Below are positions 8,345-15,108 of a DNA stretch of 26,785 nt, piece by piece; position 1 is the first letter of the stretch, and the number at the start of each line of letters is the position of its first letter. The notes under the pieces were generated by a model. That model searched no databases. It was not told the DNA's origin and worked only from the letters and a program-made list of their open reading frames with translations. Origin of the DNA: a bacterium (lineage in GTDB: Bacteria; Pseudomonadota; Gammaproteobacteria; Burkholderiales; Methylophilaceae); NCBI GenBank assembly GCA_027310505.1, contig DAIDAS010000437.1:1-26785 (forward strand), given 5' to 3'. The translations under genes and the position numbers were made by a program.

Positions 8345-8398
8345 AAACCCGATACTTTTAATTTGGCTTGTGAATTTCACTTTGAACAAAAACGGCGC

Positions 8399-8432
8399 AT
8401 TCCCCTTTTTAGGCGTTAGCCAAGAGGGGATT
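8399..8432. other. Imperfect inverted repeat (hairpin) downstream of the HAD gene
   Basis: The arm with ATTCCCC (8399-8405) pairs with GGGGATT (8426-8432), with one T-T mismatch in the outer part, and an inner GGC/GCC pair closes a 4-nt GTTA loop. It lies in the 179-bp non-coding stretch 8345-8523 between the HAD gene and the CopD-like gene, whose 3' ends converge. It may act as a bidirectional terminator, though the T runs on either side are weak. A second palindrome lies just to the right. Confidence 0.4.
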
Positions 8433-8448
8433 AAGCCAGCCTGATGGT

Positions 8449-8469
8449 CGTGACCGCTTTGCAGTCACG
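8449..8469. repeat. Perfect 6-bp inverted repeat in intergenic gap
   Basis: CGTGAC (8449-8454) and GTCACG (8464-8469) are perfect inverted copies separated by 9 bp. The spacing would suit either a small hairpin or a dyad binding site. It is located between two convergent gene ends, so a role as an operator is not obvious. Nothing else is recognised in 8345-8523. Confidence 0.35.
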
Positions 8470-8523
8470 TATGAATTAACGAGCGCTTGGTACTCATGCC
8501 TCGGGGGTAGCCCGCCAGAGTGG

Positions 8524-8997
8524 TTAGAAAATCCAGCCATGACTGCCTGCCACCGCACCGGCTACAGTGACCAGACTCAGCGCCAGTAAAGCAATGTGCA
8601 TTCGAGTAATGAATGCAAATGTTGATTCCGGATTGACATGAGCACGTTCCAGCAACTTCCGTTTCATTACTGTGGGCTCAAGCACGAACAGCATGACGGT
8701 AAATATCATCCAAGTGATCGTCATGGCGTGCACCCACCAATACGACGGCTGGGTGTAACGGTTCCATGCATCCAGTACGTGGAGCATGTAAAAGCCAGAC
8801 AGACCCGTAATGAGCGTTGTGAGTCGTGCCTGCCGGGCAAATCTGCCCTCGATTTTCTCGAAGAAGAGAATGCGATCTTCCGGCTTAGTAAAATCCCGCA
8901 CTGCAGGTAAAAGTACCGTGGTCACCATAGCGACGCCACCGATCCATAGCACGACGCCCAGCACATGTACTACTCTAGCGACAATTAGACTTTCCAT
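8524..8997 (-). CDS. Four-helix integral membrane protein, CopD-like
   Basis: The product has 157 residues. Hydrophobic segments lie at about 5-30, 58-76, 86-108 and 129-150. Histidines sit in or next to the helices (H11 in RVVHVLGVVLWIGG, H73, H90, H134), a pattern seen in CopD-like and haem-binding membrane proteins. CopD relatives act in copper uptake, and others in this group are uncharacterised, so a metal or haem function is only a suggestion. No copC gene or other copper gene is adjacent. The ATG at 8997 is the natural start, and the gene appears monocistronic. Confidence 0.65.
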   Translation of the reverse strand: MESLIVARVVHVLGVVLWIGGVAMVTTVLLPAVRDFTKPEDRILFFEKIEGRFARQARLTTLITGLSGFYMLHVLDAWNRYTQPSYWWVHAMTITWMIFTVMLFVLEPTVMKRKLLERAHVNPESTFAFITRMHIALLALSLVTVAGAVAGSHGWIF

Positions 8998-9010
8998 TTT
9001 CTAATCATTC

Positions 9011-9103
9011 ATGACACGCGCAGAACTCATTACCAAACTCGCCAATCGCTTTCCTCAGATGACTGATCAGGATGCTGAGATAACCGTCAAGAAAATCCCA
9101 TAA
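9011..9103 (+). pseudogene. ihfB: Truncated ihfB remnant (integration host factor beta, N-terminal 30 residues)
   Basis: The frame from ATG 9011 reads MTRAELITKLANRFPQ, then MTDQDAEITVKKIP, then stop at TAA 9101-9103. This matches the first alpha-helical part of IHF-beta, whose betaproteobacterial members begin MTKSELI-x-x-LA-x-RFPQL and continue DAE-x-x-VK-x-IL. The DNA-binding beta-arms (the GRNPKTG region) and C-terminal helix, about 60 residues, are absent, and I find no continuation in the following bases in any frame. It therefore looks like a partial duplication or decayed copy. A full ihfB gene should exist elsewhere, typically after rpsA. The alternative is a real 30-residue protein, which I consider unlikely. 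Confidence 0.7.
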
Positions 9104-9144
9104 GTTAACTGCTGACCACTGAGACAGGTTCAAGCCATTACAAC

Positions 9145-9462
9145 CTAATTTCCAATGATGGTTTTATCTCTATATTCTCGCAAACCCTCCGGCATGGCCA
9201 TGGTTTCACGATCCCAATTTTCAATTGTAAGAATCTGGTCCAAGGTTTCTTCCATCGCGGCATGATTCTTTCGCAAAGTTTCAGCGATTAACTTGTGCAC
9301 TTCATCATTAACGGGATTGTTGCTAAGGCAATCCTGTTGATACAAATATAACTTGCGCATATCGAGAATTGCACGTGCAACTTGAGCAGGACAGGCGCAG
9401 ATGTAGATGACGGACGCGTCAATGATTCTCACAAGGGTTTCGTCATCAAATTTTTTTTCCAT
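9145..9462 (-). CDS. Hypothetical protein (105 residues)
   Basis: ATG 9462 is preceded by GGAG with 7-nt spacing, a good ribosome site, which supports a real gene. The product looks cytoplasmic and mostly helical, with no signal or membrane segment. Visible points are a Cys-x-Cys-Pro element (YICACPAQVARAILDMRKLYLYQQDCL, about 20-46, split here only for description), a third cysteine, and an acidic C-terminal part. I recognise no family. It is AT-richer than the flanking conserved genes and lies in the accessory-looking segment 8.9-9.8 kb. Confidence 0.5.
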   Translation of the reverse strand: MEKKFDDETLVRIIDASVIYICACPAQVARAILDMRKLYLYQQDCLSNNPVNDEVHKLIAETLRKNHAAMEETLDQILTIENWDRETMAMPEGLREYRDKTIIGN

Positions 9463-9499
9463 GCTATATCTCCATAATGCCGCAATAAACTCTACAGAA

Positions 9500-9520
9500 G
9501 CGCCCCACCGAGTGGGGCGC
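9500..9520 (-). terminator. Strong hairpin, probable terminator between two small minus-strand ORFs
   Basis: GCGCCCCAC (9500-9508) and GTGGGGCGC (9512-9520) form a perfect 9-bp G-C-rich stem with a 3-nt loop. On the minus strand it follows the stop of the ORF at 9533-9721 by 12 nt, the usual place for a terminator, and is followed by TTCTGT, a weak T tract. On the plus strand no T tract follows directly. It could also be the terminator of an unannotated small RNA. Confidence 0.6.
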
Positions 9521-9532
9521 CACCAAACTCAA

Positions 9533-9721
9533 CTATTTTTCGCCCTGCCAGCACATTGCTGATTTGTTTGTATATTCCGTTATTTTATTATGGATCCGCC
9601 GCCATAAAGCATCAATATGCGAGCGTCTATCGGTACTTCTAAATCCAGTTTCCCAAAACCTATTCGGCCCAAAGTGAATCTTAGTCAGATTGTGGTGACC
9701 AACCTCAATCAAGTGTTCCAT
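9533..9721 (-). CDS. Hypothetical small protein (62 residues)
   Basis: The frame from ATG 9721 to TAG 9533 encodes a basic protein rich in His and Arg (FRSTDRRSHIDALWRRIHNK). AAGGA lies about 9 nt upstream of the ATG, a moderate ribosome site, and a strong hairpin follows the stop. I recognise no family and see no membrane segment. It may be a fragment of a larger decayed gene, since the surrounding segment also holds a broken ihfB copy. Confidence 0.35.
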   Translation of the reverse strand: MEHLIEVGHHNLTKIHFGPNRFWETGFRSTDRRSHIDALWRRIHNKITEYTNKSAMCWQGEK

Positions 9722-9775
9722 AGGCCTATTCCTTACTTAGCAAAAACTGTTGATATCCAATGCTAGTACTCTTGA

Positions 9776-10255
9776 TTAAGAGCCTTCCCACTTCTTCTGC
9801 CGGTGCCGGTAGCTCAGCAGAATGATCAATCCGGCCACGTTCGGCAACCACACCTGCGGCGACGCCCAAGGGATGCCATCGACCACGAAATCCGAAAACG
9901 GCCAGAAAATAGGCGTCGGAAAATAACGCAGGCTGTGGAACGGGAAATCCAGCACAATATGGAACGGCCAAGCCAGCATGGCGAAGGCGATGTCGCGCCG
10001 GAACAGCGCCACCATGCCAATCACCGGCAAGCAAATCACAAAGCTGTGCCAGATGTCGTAGGAGATGAACAGCCAGTGCGGCAACGTCGAAATCGAAGGT
10101 GGGCCAGGCTGATAGTGACCATCCAGCAACCGCAGCACCAGATAGGCACCGAACGACACCAGGTCGGGCAAGGCGCCGAACAATATTGCCAGCCAGGCAT
10201 GACGGCGGTAGCCGAATAGTCCGTAACCCCATAGGGCGTGGCTCAGGGTATCCAT
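9776..10255 (-). CDS. Multi-pass membrane protein of the YdjM / metal-dependent hydrolase type
   Basis: The product has 159 residues from ATG 10255, where GGAAG lies 8 nt upstream; an in-frame ATG at 10270 would add five residues. The N-terminus MDTLSHALWGYGLFG, followed by LFGALPDLVSFGAYL, is the signature of the family of inner-membrane proteins described as LexA-regulated predicted metal-dependent hydrolases (YdjM, PF04307). The conserved His and Asp are those of SHALWG and LPDL. Three to four hydrophobic segments follow, with HWLFISYDIWHS and WPFHIVLDFPFH adding further histidines. The biochemical function is unproven in the family. It is divergent from the ABC operon. Confidence 0.65.
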   Translation of the reverse strand: MDTLSHALWGYGLFGYRRHAWLAILFGALPDLVSFGAYLVLRLLDGHYQPGPPSISTLPHWLFISYDIWHSFVICLPVIGMVALFRRDIAFAMLAWPFHIVLDFPFHSLRYFPTPIFWPFSDFVVDGIPWASPQVWLPNVAGLIILLSYRHRQKKWEGS

Positions 10256-10337
10256 GACAGGAACTTCCATGTCGCTTGAGTGATACCAGCCAGTGTATTA
10301 CGCTAACCGCATATTCCACCAGATATAGTGTCCATTG

Positions 10338-11486
10338 ATGAAACGCCTCCTGGTCATTCTCGTCCTGCTTGCCGCCGTCGGCAGCGCCATCTGGTGGTTT
10401 ACACGACCCAAACCGCTTGCCGTGATCCTGACGGAGGTCGGCCGGGGCAAAGTGGAAGCCAGTATCGCCAACACCCGCGCCGGCACGGTGGAAGCCTGCC
10501 AGCGCACCAAGCTCTCGCCCATCATGGGCGGCCGCATTGCCTATCTGGGCGTGAAGGAAGGCGACCATGTCAAGAAAGGGCAGGTACTGATGCGCCTGTG
10601 GAACGAGGACCAGCTGGCACAGAGCGGAGTGGCGGAAAAGCAGGTGGAAACCGCCGGCAAACGTGTCGGTGAAATCTGCGCCCTGGCCGACAATGCAGCA
10701 CGCGAAGCCGATCGCACCTCACGCCTGCGGGCACGCGGCTTCATCTCCGAAGGGGCGGAAGACAAAGCCCGCAGCGACGCGGAATCACGCAAGGCTGCCT
10801 GCGCCACGGCCAGAGCCGAGGTCAGGCAGGCTGGCGCGCAGGTCACCCTGAGTCGCGTCGAGCAACACCGCACCGTGTTGATCGCACCGTTCGACGGCAT
10901 CGTGGCCGAAGTCGTCGGTGAGCTTGGCGAGTACACCACCCCTTCCCCGCCCGGTATCCCCACCCCCCCGGCGATCGACCTGATCGATCCGACCTGCCTG
11001 TACGTGAAAGCCCCCATGGATGAAGTCGATGCGCCCAAGATGCGGGTCGGCCAGAATGCCCGCATCACGCTGGATGCTTTCCCCGGCCAAGTATTCCCGG
11101 CCCGTGTGCGACGCGTCGCGCCTTACGTGATAGCGGTCGAAAAACAGGCACGCACCGTCGATGTCGAGGCTAATTTCGATCACCCCGAGGACATCCAGAA
11201 AATGCTGGTCGGCTACAGCGCGGACTTGGAAATTGTGCTCGACAACCGCGACAACGTGCTACGCGTGCCAACCTCGGCGTTGCTGGAAGGCGGCAAGGTG
11301 CTGCGCTACCAACCGGAAACCGGAAAACTGGAAGAACGCACGATCAAGACCGGCATCGCCAACTGGGAATACACCGAGGTACTGGATGGCCTGCAGCCAG
11401 GCGACCGCATCGTGGTGTCGCTGGAACGCGAAGGCGTCAAGGCGGGGGCGCTGGTCACACCGGAAACCAGAGCAGCGGGTAAATAA
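10338..11486 (+). CDS. Periplasmic adaptor (membrane fusion protein) of an ABC transporter, MacA/HlyD-like
   Basis: From ATG 10338 the product has 382 residues; an in-frame TTG lies one codon upstream. An N-terminal anchor (MKRLLVILVLLAAVGSAIWWF) precedes a first lipoyl half (GGRIAYLGVKEGDHVKKGQVL), a helical hairpin region (about 90-170), a second lipoyl half (LIAPFDGIVAEVVGELGEY) and beta-barrel and membrane-proximal domains (VLRVPTSALLEGGKVL, GLQPGDRIVVS). Adaptors of this kind link an inner-membrane ABC pump to an outer-membrane channel or periplasmic partner. Four cysteines in the hairpin region are unusual. It is the first gene of the operon, 3 nt ahead of the ATPase gene. No TolC-like gene is in the window. 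Confidence 0.88.
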   Translation: MKRLLVILVLLAAVGSAIWWFTRPKPLAVILTEVGRGKVEASIANTRAGTVEACQRTKLSPIMGGRIAYLGVKEGDHVKKGQVLMRLWNEDQLAQSGVAEKQVETAGKRVGEICALADNAAREADRTSRLRARGFISEGAEDKARSDAESRKAACATARAEVRQAGAQVTLSRVEQHRTVLIAPFDGIVAEVVGELGEYTTPSPPGIPTPPAIDLIDPTCLYVKAPMDEVDAPKMRVGQNARITLDAFPGQVFPARVRRVAPYVIAVEKQARTVDVEANFDHPEDIQKMLVGYSADLEIVLDNRDNVLRVPTSALLEGGKVLRYQPETGKLEERTIKTGIANWEYTEVLDGLQPGDRIVVSLEREGVKAGALVTPETRAAGK

Positions 11487-11489
11487 CCC

Positions 11490-12173
11490 GTGTCTCTGAT
11501 CGAACTTTCCGGCATCGAACGCACCTTCCTGCTGGGCGACAGCGAAGTCCACGCCCTGCGCAGCATCAACCTCAGCATCACGCCTGGCGAGTATGTCGCC
11601 GTCATGGGGCCTTCGGGCTCAGGCAAATCCACGCTGCTCAACCTGCTGGGGTTGCTGGATCGCCCCGATGCCGGCACTTACCACCTCGAAGACCGCGATG
11701 TCACTACCCTGACGCCGGATGAACAGGCCAGGGTACGCAGCGAGCGCATCGGTTTCGTGTTCCAGAGCTTCCATCTGGTGCCGCGCCTCACCGCCGCCGC
11801 CAACGTCGAGCTGCCACTGATGCTGGCCGGCATCGTCCCCGCCGAACGCACCAAACGCGTATCCCAGGCACTTAAAGACTACGGCCTGACCGACCGTGCC
11901 CACCATCGGCCGGAGCAGCTATCCGGCGGACAGCGCCAGCGCGTGGCCATCGCCCGTGCCACGGTCATGCACCCGGCCGTGATTCTGGCCGACGAACCCA
12001 CCGGCAATCTCGACCGGGCCACCGGCGAGGATGTCGTCACCCTACTGGAAGGCCTCAACGCACAGGGCGTCACCCTGATTGTCGTCACCCACGACCAGAC
12101 GCTGGGCGCTCGCGCACGACGCCAGCTGGTGATGGAAGACGGCGCCATCGCCCGCGATAGCGGCAAGGGTTAG
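11490..12173 (+). CDS. ABC transporter ATP-binding protein, MacB/LolD-type
   Basis: The product has 227 residues starting at GTG 11490. All nucleotide-binding elements are present: Walker A GPSGSGKST (40-48), Q-loop FVFQSFHLVP (about 89-98), signature LSGGQRQR (144-151), Walker B VILADEP (164-170) and H-loop VTHD (H201). The TGNLD after Walker B is typical of the MacB/LolD/FtsE group, which drives mechanotransmission rather than classic translocation. It energises the two permeases encoded immediately downstream. It lies 3 nt after the adaptor gene and 2 nt before the permease gene. Confidence 0.93.
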   Translation: MSLIELSGIERTFLLGDSEVHALRSINLSITPGEYVAVMGPSGSGKSTLLNLLGLLDRPDAGTYHLEDRDVTTLTPDEQARVRSERIGFVFQSFHLVPRLTAAANVELPLMLAGIVPAERTKRVSQALKDYGLTDRAHHRPEQLSGGQRQRVAIARATVMHPAVILADEPTGNLDRATGEDVVTLLEGLNAQGVTLIVVTHDQTLGARARRQLVMEDGAIARDSGKG

Positions 12174-12175
12174 CC

Positions 12176-13384
12176 ATGCGATTATCCGATTCCCTGCGCT
12201 ATGCCCGTGATGCCGCTTCCGGCACGCCGCTACGCACGGGTCTGCTCATGCTTTCCATGGCGATCGGCGTAGCGGCAGTGGTGGTGCTGACCGCGCTCGG
12301 CGACGGCGCGCGCCGCTATGTGGTGGGGGAGTTTTCCGCCATCGGCAGCAACCTGGTGATCGTCCTGCCGGGCCGCTCGGAAACCCGCGGCTTCAACCCC
12401 GCCAACCTCATCACCAGCACTCCGCGCGACCTCACCGTGGAAGACGCGGCCGCCCTGTTGCGCATCCCCGGCGTGGAGAAGGTCACGCCGATCGTCATCG
12501 GCACCACCGAGATCAATGCCGGCGGCAAGCTGCGCGAATCCATGCTGGTCGGCACCAATGCCGACTTCATCAAGGTACGCCACCTCAAGCTGGCACTCGG
12601 GCGGTTTTTAACCCGCGACGATCTGGGGCACGGTTCGGCAGAAGTGGTGTTGGGCGCGCTGATCCGCGAAGAGCTGTTCGGCACCGAAAACCCGCTGGGC
12701 AAGACCGTGCGCATCGGCGGCCGACGCCTGCGCGTGGTCGGCGTGCTGACCGAGGGGGGCCAAGGCATGGGGATGACCACCGACGAACTGCTGATTATCC
12801 CGGTGGCCACCGCACAGGCCATGTTCAACACCAATACCCTGTTCCGTATCCTCATCGAGGCGCACAGCCGCGAACAGATCGGCGACGTGAAAGCGCGCGT
12901 ACTTAAACTGATCACGCAGCGCCACGAAGGCGAAGAAGACGTGACCGTCATCACACAGGATGCCGTGCTGCAGACTTTCGACAAGATCCTGAGCGTGCTG
13001 ACCCTGGGCGTGGCCGGTATCGCCGCCGTCAGCCTCGCCGTGGCCGGCATTCTGGTGATGAACGTCATGCTGGTTTCCGTGACGCAAAGAACCGCGGAAA
13101 TCGGCCTGCTCAAGGCGCTGGGGGCAACGGCCGCCACCATCCGCAACACGTTCCTGCTCGAAGCCGGTTTGCTCTCCCTGCTTGGCGCCTTCGCCGGCAT
13201 TGCCCTCGGGCACTTGGGCGCGGCCATCCTCCGGCATTTCTATCCCGCCTTTCCCGCCTATCCGCCCAACTGGGCCGTCTTGGCCGGCCTGGGCACCGCG
13301 CTGGCCGCCGGGCTGATTTTCGGCGTGATGCCTGCGCGGCGGGCGGCACGGCTGGATGCAGTACAAGCGTTGTCGAGAAGGTGA
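12176..13384 (+). CDS. ABC transporter permease 1, MacB-like (MacB_PCD plus FtsX domains)
   Basis: The product has 402 residues. TM1 (about 22-42) is followed by a large periplasmic MacB_PCD domain, with the typical VVLGALIREELFG and NPLGKTVRIGGRRLRVVGVL stretches. Three C-terminal helices of the FtsX domain follow (about 277-303, 326-354, 365-387), with EIGLLKALGAT between the first two and the end motif PARRAARLDAVQALS. Four helices is the normal type VII ABC topology. It probably pairs with permease 2 or forms a homodimer. The stop overlaps the GTG of the Mut7-C gene (GTGA at 13381-13384). Confidence 0.92.
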   Translation: MRLSDSLRYARDAASGTPLRTGLLMLSMAIGVAAVVVLTALGDGARRYVVGEFSAIGSNLVIVLPGRSETRGFNPANLITSTPRDLTVEDAAALLRIPGVEKVTPIVIGTTEINAGGKLRESMLVGTNADFIKVRHLKLALGRFLTRDDLGHGSAEVVLGALIREELFGTENPLGKTVRIGGRRLRVVGVLTEGGQGMGMTTDELLIIPVATAQAMFNTNTLFRILIEAHSREQIGDVKARVLKLITQRHEGEEDVTVITQDAVLQTFDKILSVLTLGVAGIAAVSLAVAGILVMNVMLVSVTQRTAEIGLLKALGATAATIRNTFLLEAGLLSLLGAFAGIALGHLGAAILRHFYPAFPAYPPNWAVLAGLGTALAAGLIFGVMPARRAARLDAVQALSRR

Positions 13385-13905
13385 ATATCGTGCACCCCCC
13401 GTTTGACGCCGATCTTCTCCTGCAACAGCCGCCCAGGTTGCTGTGCGATGAGATGCTGAAAGGGCTGGCGCGATGGCTGCGCGCCGCCGGCTACGATGTG
13501 AAAATGGAGCCTGATGGCACAGCAGACCGGCGCCTGGTGGAACGCGCCGCCATGGAGCGCCGCCTGCTGCTGACGCGCGACCGCACTCTGCTGGAGATTC
13601 GCGGGGCGCCGCGTGTCGTGGTACTGCTGAACGGCAACTGCATTGATGAATGCGCGGGCGAGTTGACCCACATCCTCAACATCGATTGGCTGTACCGCCC
13701 CTTCAGCCGCTGCCTGCTGTGCAATACCCCGCTGATTGAGATCGACAAGCCGTTCGGCTTCCCTCCTCACACCGAACATCTCTGCATTTGCCCTACCTGC
13801 GACAAATACTACTGGCGTGGCGGCCATGTCGAGCGCATGTCCCGCCGACTGAAATCGTGGCAAGCCTCGCCACTGATCACAATTGCTCAAGGCAAGCGCT
13901 CATGA
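13381..13905 (+). CDS. Mut7-C RNase-domain protein with zinc-ribbon-like Cys pairs
   Basis: The product has 174 residues from GTG 13381. The Mut7-C hallmark is clear: RLLCDEMLKGLARWLRAAGYD (about 19-39, with the conserved Asp23), LLLTRDR (about 62-68) and a following VVVL strand. Two CxxC pairs, C111/C114 and C137/C140, form the usual C-terminal zinc-ribbon-like element. The domain has a PIN-like fold and is predicted to be an RNase, but bacterial members are largely uncharacterised. Its gene overlaps the upstream permease by 4 nt (GTGA) and the downstream permease by 4 nt (ATGA). A coupled soluble nuclease between two permeases is odd and suggests a functional link. Confidence 0.85.
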   Translation: MNIVHPPFDADLLLQQPPRLLCDEMLKGLARWLRAAGYDVKMEPDGTADRRLVERAAMERRLLLTRDRTLLEIRGAPRVVVLLNGNCIDECAGELTHILNIDWLYRPFSRCLLCNTPLIEIDKPFGFPPHTEHLCICPTCDKYYWRGGHVERMSRRLKSWQASPLITIAQGKRS

Positions 13906-15104
13906 TCCTTGCCGACTCCGCCCGCTACGCCCTGCAAGCCATTACTTCTTACCGGTTGCGCAGTTTCCTCACGCTGCTGGGCATTGCGGTGGGCATCGCA
14001 GCGGTGATCCTGCTCACCTCCATCGGCGAAGGCGTGCACCGCTACGTGCTGAAAGAATTCACCCAGTTCGGCACCAACGTCATCGGCATTTCCCCCGGCA
14101 AGGTCAAGACCGGCGGACAACCGCCTTCAGGCATCCCGACCACGGCACGCCTGCTGACAATGGAAGACGCCGCCGCACTCAAGCAAATCCCGCACGTGAC
14201 CGGCTCCACGCCTACGGTCTGGGGTAACTCAGAAGTCGAAGGCAACGGCCGGCTGCGCCGCACCACGGTCTATGGTGTGGACGCCGATTTCAAACAGGTA
14301 TTCAGTTCGACGGTACGCATCGGCAGCTTCCTGCCGCGCGAAACGACTGGCAGCTCGCGCGCCTTCGTCGTGCTGGGCAGCAAGCTGCGCAATGAACTGT
14401 TCGGTAGCGAGAATCCCCTCGGCGCGCGGGTGCGCATCGGCGGCCTGCACTTCCGCGTGATCGGCGTGCTGGCACCGAAGGGACAGTTCCTCGGCATCGA
14501 CCTGGACGACACCGCGTTCATCCCCGCCGAGCGCGCGCTTGAAGTTTACAATCGTGAAGGCTTGATGGAGATCCACGTGACATACGCCGAAGGGGTACCT
14601 TCGTCCAAGGTGGCCGCCGCGATCAAGGAGCGGCTCAAGCTGCGCCACGGGCGTGAGGACTTCACCATCATCACGCAGGAAGACATGCTGAAAACCCTCT
14701 CCAACATCCTCGACATCCTGACCATGGCGGTGGGTGCGCTGGGCGGCATTTCGCTGGTGGTGGGCGGGGTAGGCATCGTCACCATCATGACCATCGCGGT
14801 AACCGAACGCACCCATGAAATCGGCCTGCTGGTCGCCATGGGGGCACGACGCAGAACGGTACTTGGGCTATTTCTTGGCGAATCGGTATTGCTGGCGGCG
14901 CTGGGTGGCCTCATGGGGCTGATATTGGGTGCCGGCACAGCCCAGATGCTGCGCCTGGCGCTGCCCGACCTGCCGGTGCATACCCCCTGGAATTACGCGC
15001 TGGGGGCTGAAATCATGGCGGCCAGCATCGGCCTGCTGGCGGGCGTATTGCCGGCGCGCCACGCGGCACGGCTGGATCCGATCGAAGCATTGAGAACGGA
15101 ATAA
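13902..15104 (+). CDS. ABC transporter permease 2, MacB-like
   Basis: The product has 400 residues from ATG 13902, which overlaps the Mut7-C stop as ATGA. An in-frame start at 13788 would extend deep into Mut7-C coding sequence without reason. Architecture matches permease 1: TM1 (about 20-42), a periplasmic MacB_PCD domain with VVLGSKLRNELFG and NPLGARVRIGG, three C-terminal helices with ISLVVGGVGIVTIMTIAV and EIGLLVAMGARRRT, and the end PARHAARLDPIEAL. It is clearly paralogous to permease 1, and the pair may form a heterodimer. The next gene starts 4 nt later. Confidence 0.92.
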   Translation: MILADSARYALQAITSYRLRSFLTLLGIAVGIAAVILLTSIGEGVHRYVLKEFTQFGTNVIGISPGKVKTGGQPPSGIPTTARLLTMEDAAALKQIPHVTGSTPTVWGNSEVEGNGRLRRTTVYGVDADFKQVFSSTVRIGSFLPRETTGSSRAFVVLGSKLRNELFGSENPLGARVRIGGLHFRVIGVLAPKGQFLGIDLDDTAFIPAERALEVYNREGLMEIHVTYAEGVPSSKVAAAIKERLKLRHGREDFTIITQEDMLKTLSNILDILTMAVGALGGISLVVGGVGIVTIMTIAVTERTHEIGLLVAMGARRRTVLGLFLGESVLLAALGGLMGLILGAGTAQMLRLALPDLPVHTPWNYALGAEIMAASIGLLAGVLPARHAARLDPIEALRTE

Positions 15105-15108
15105 ACAC

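Noticed and set aside
8508..8530. GCCAGAGTGGTTAG, resembling a tRNA D-arm
   Set aside because: No acceptor, anticodon or T arm can be folded around it, and it overlaps the 3' end of the CopD-like gene.
9726..10568. Minus-strand 280-residue open frame
   Set aside because: It is antisense to the adaptor start and runs out of frame through the YdjM-like gene, which has recognisable family motifs; the long frame reflects GC-rich codon bias.
13788..13901. N-terminal extension of permease 2
   Set aside because: It would overlap most of the end of Mut7-C; ATG 13902 gives the normal MacB N-terminus and an ATGA overlap.
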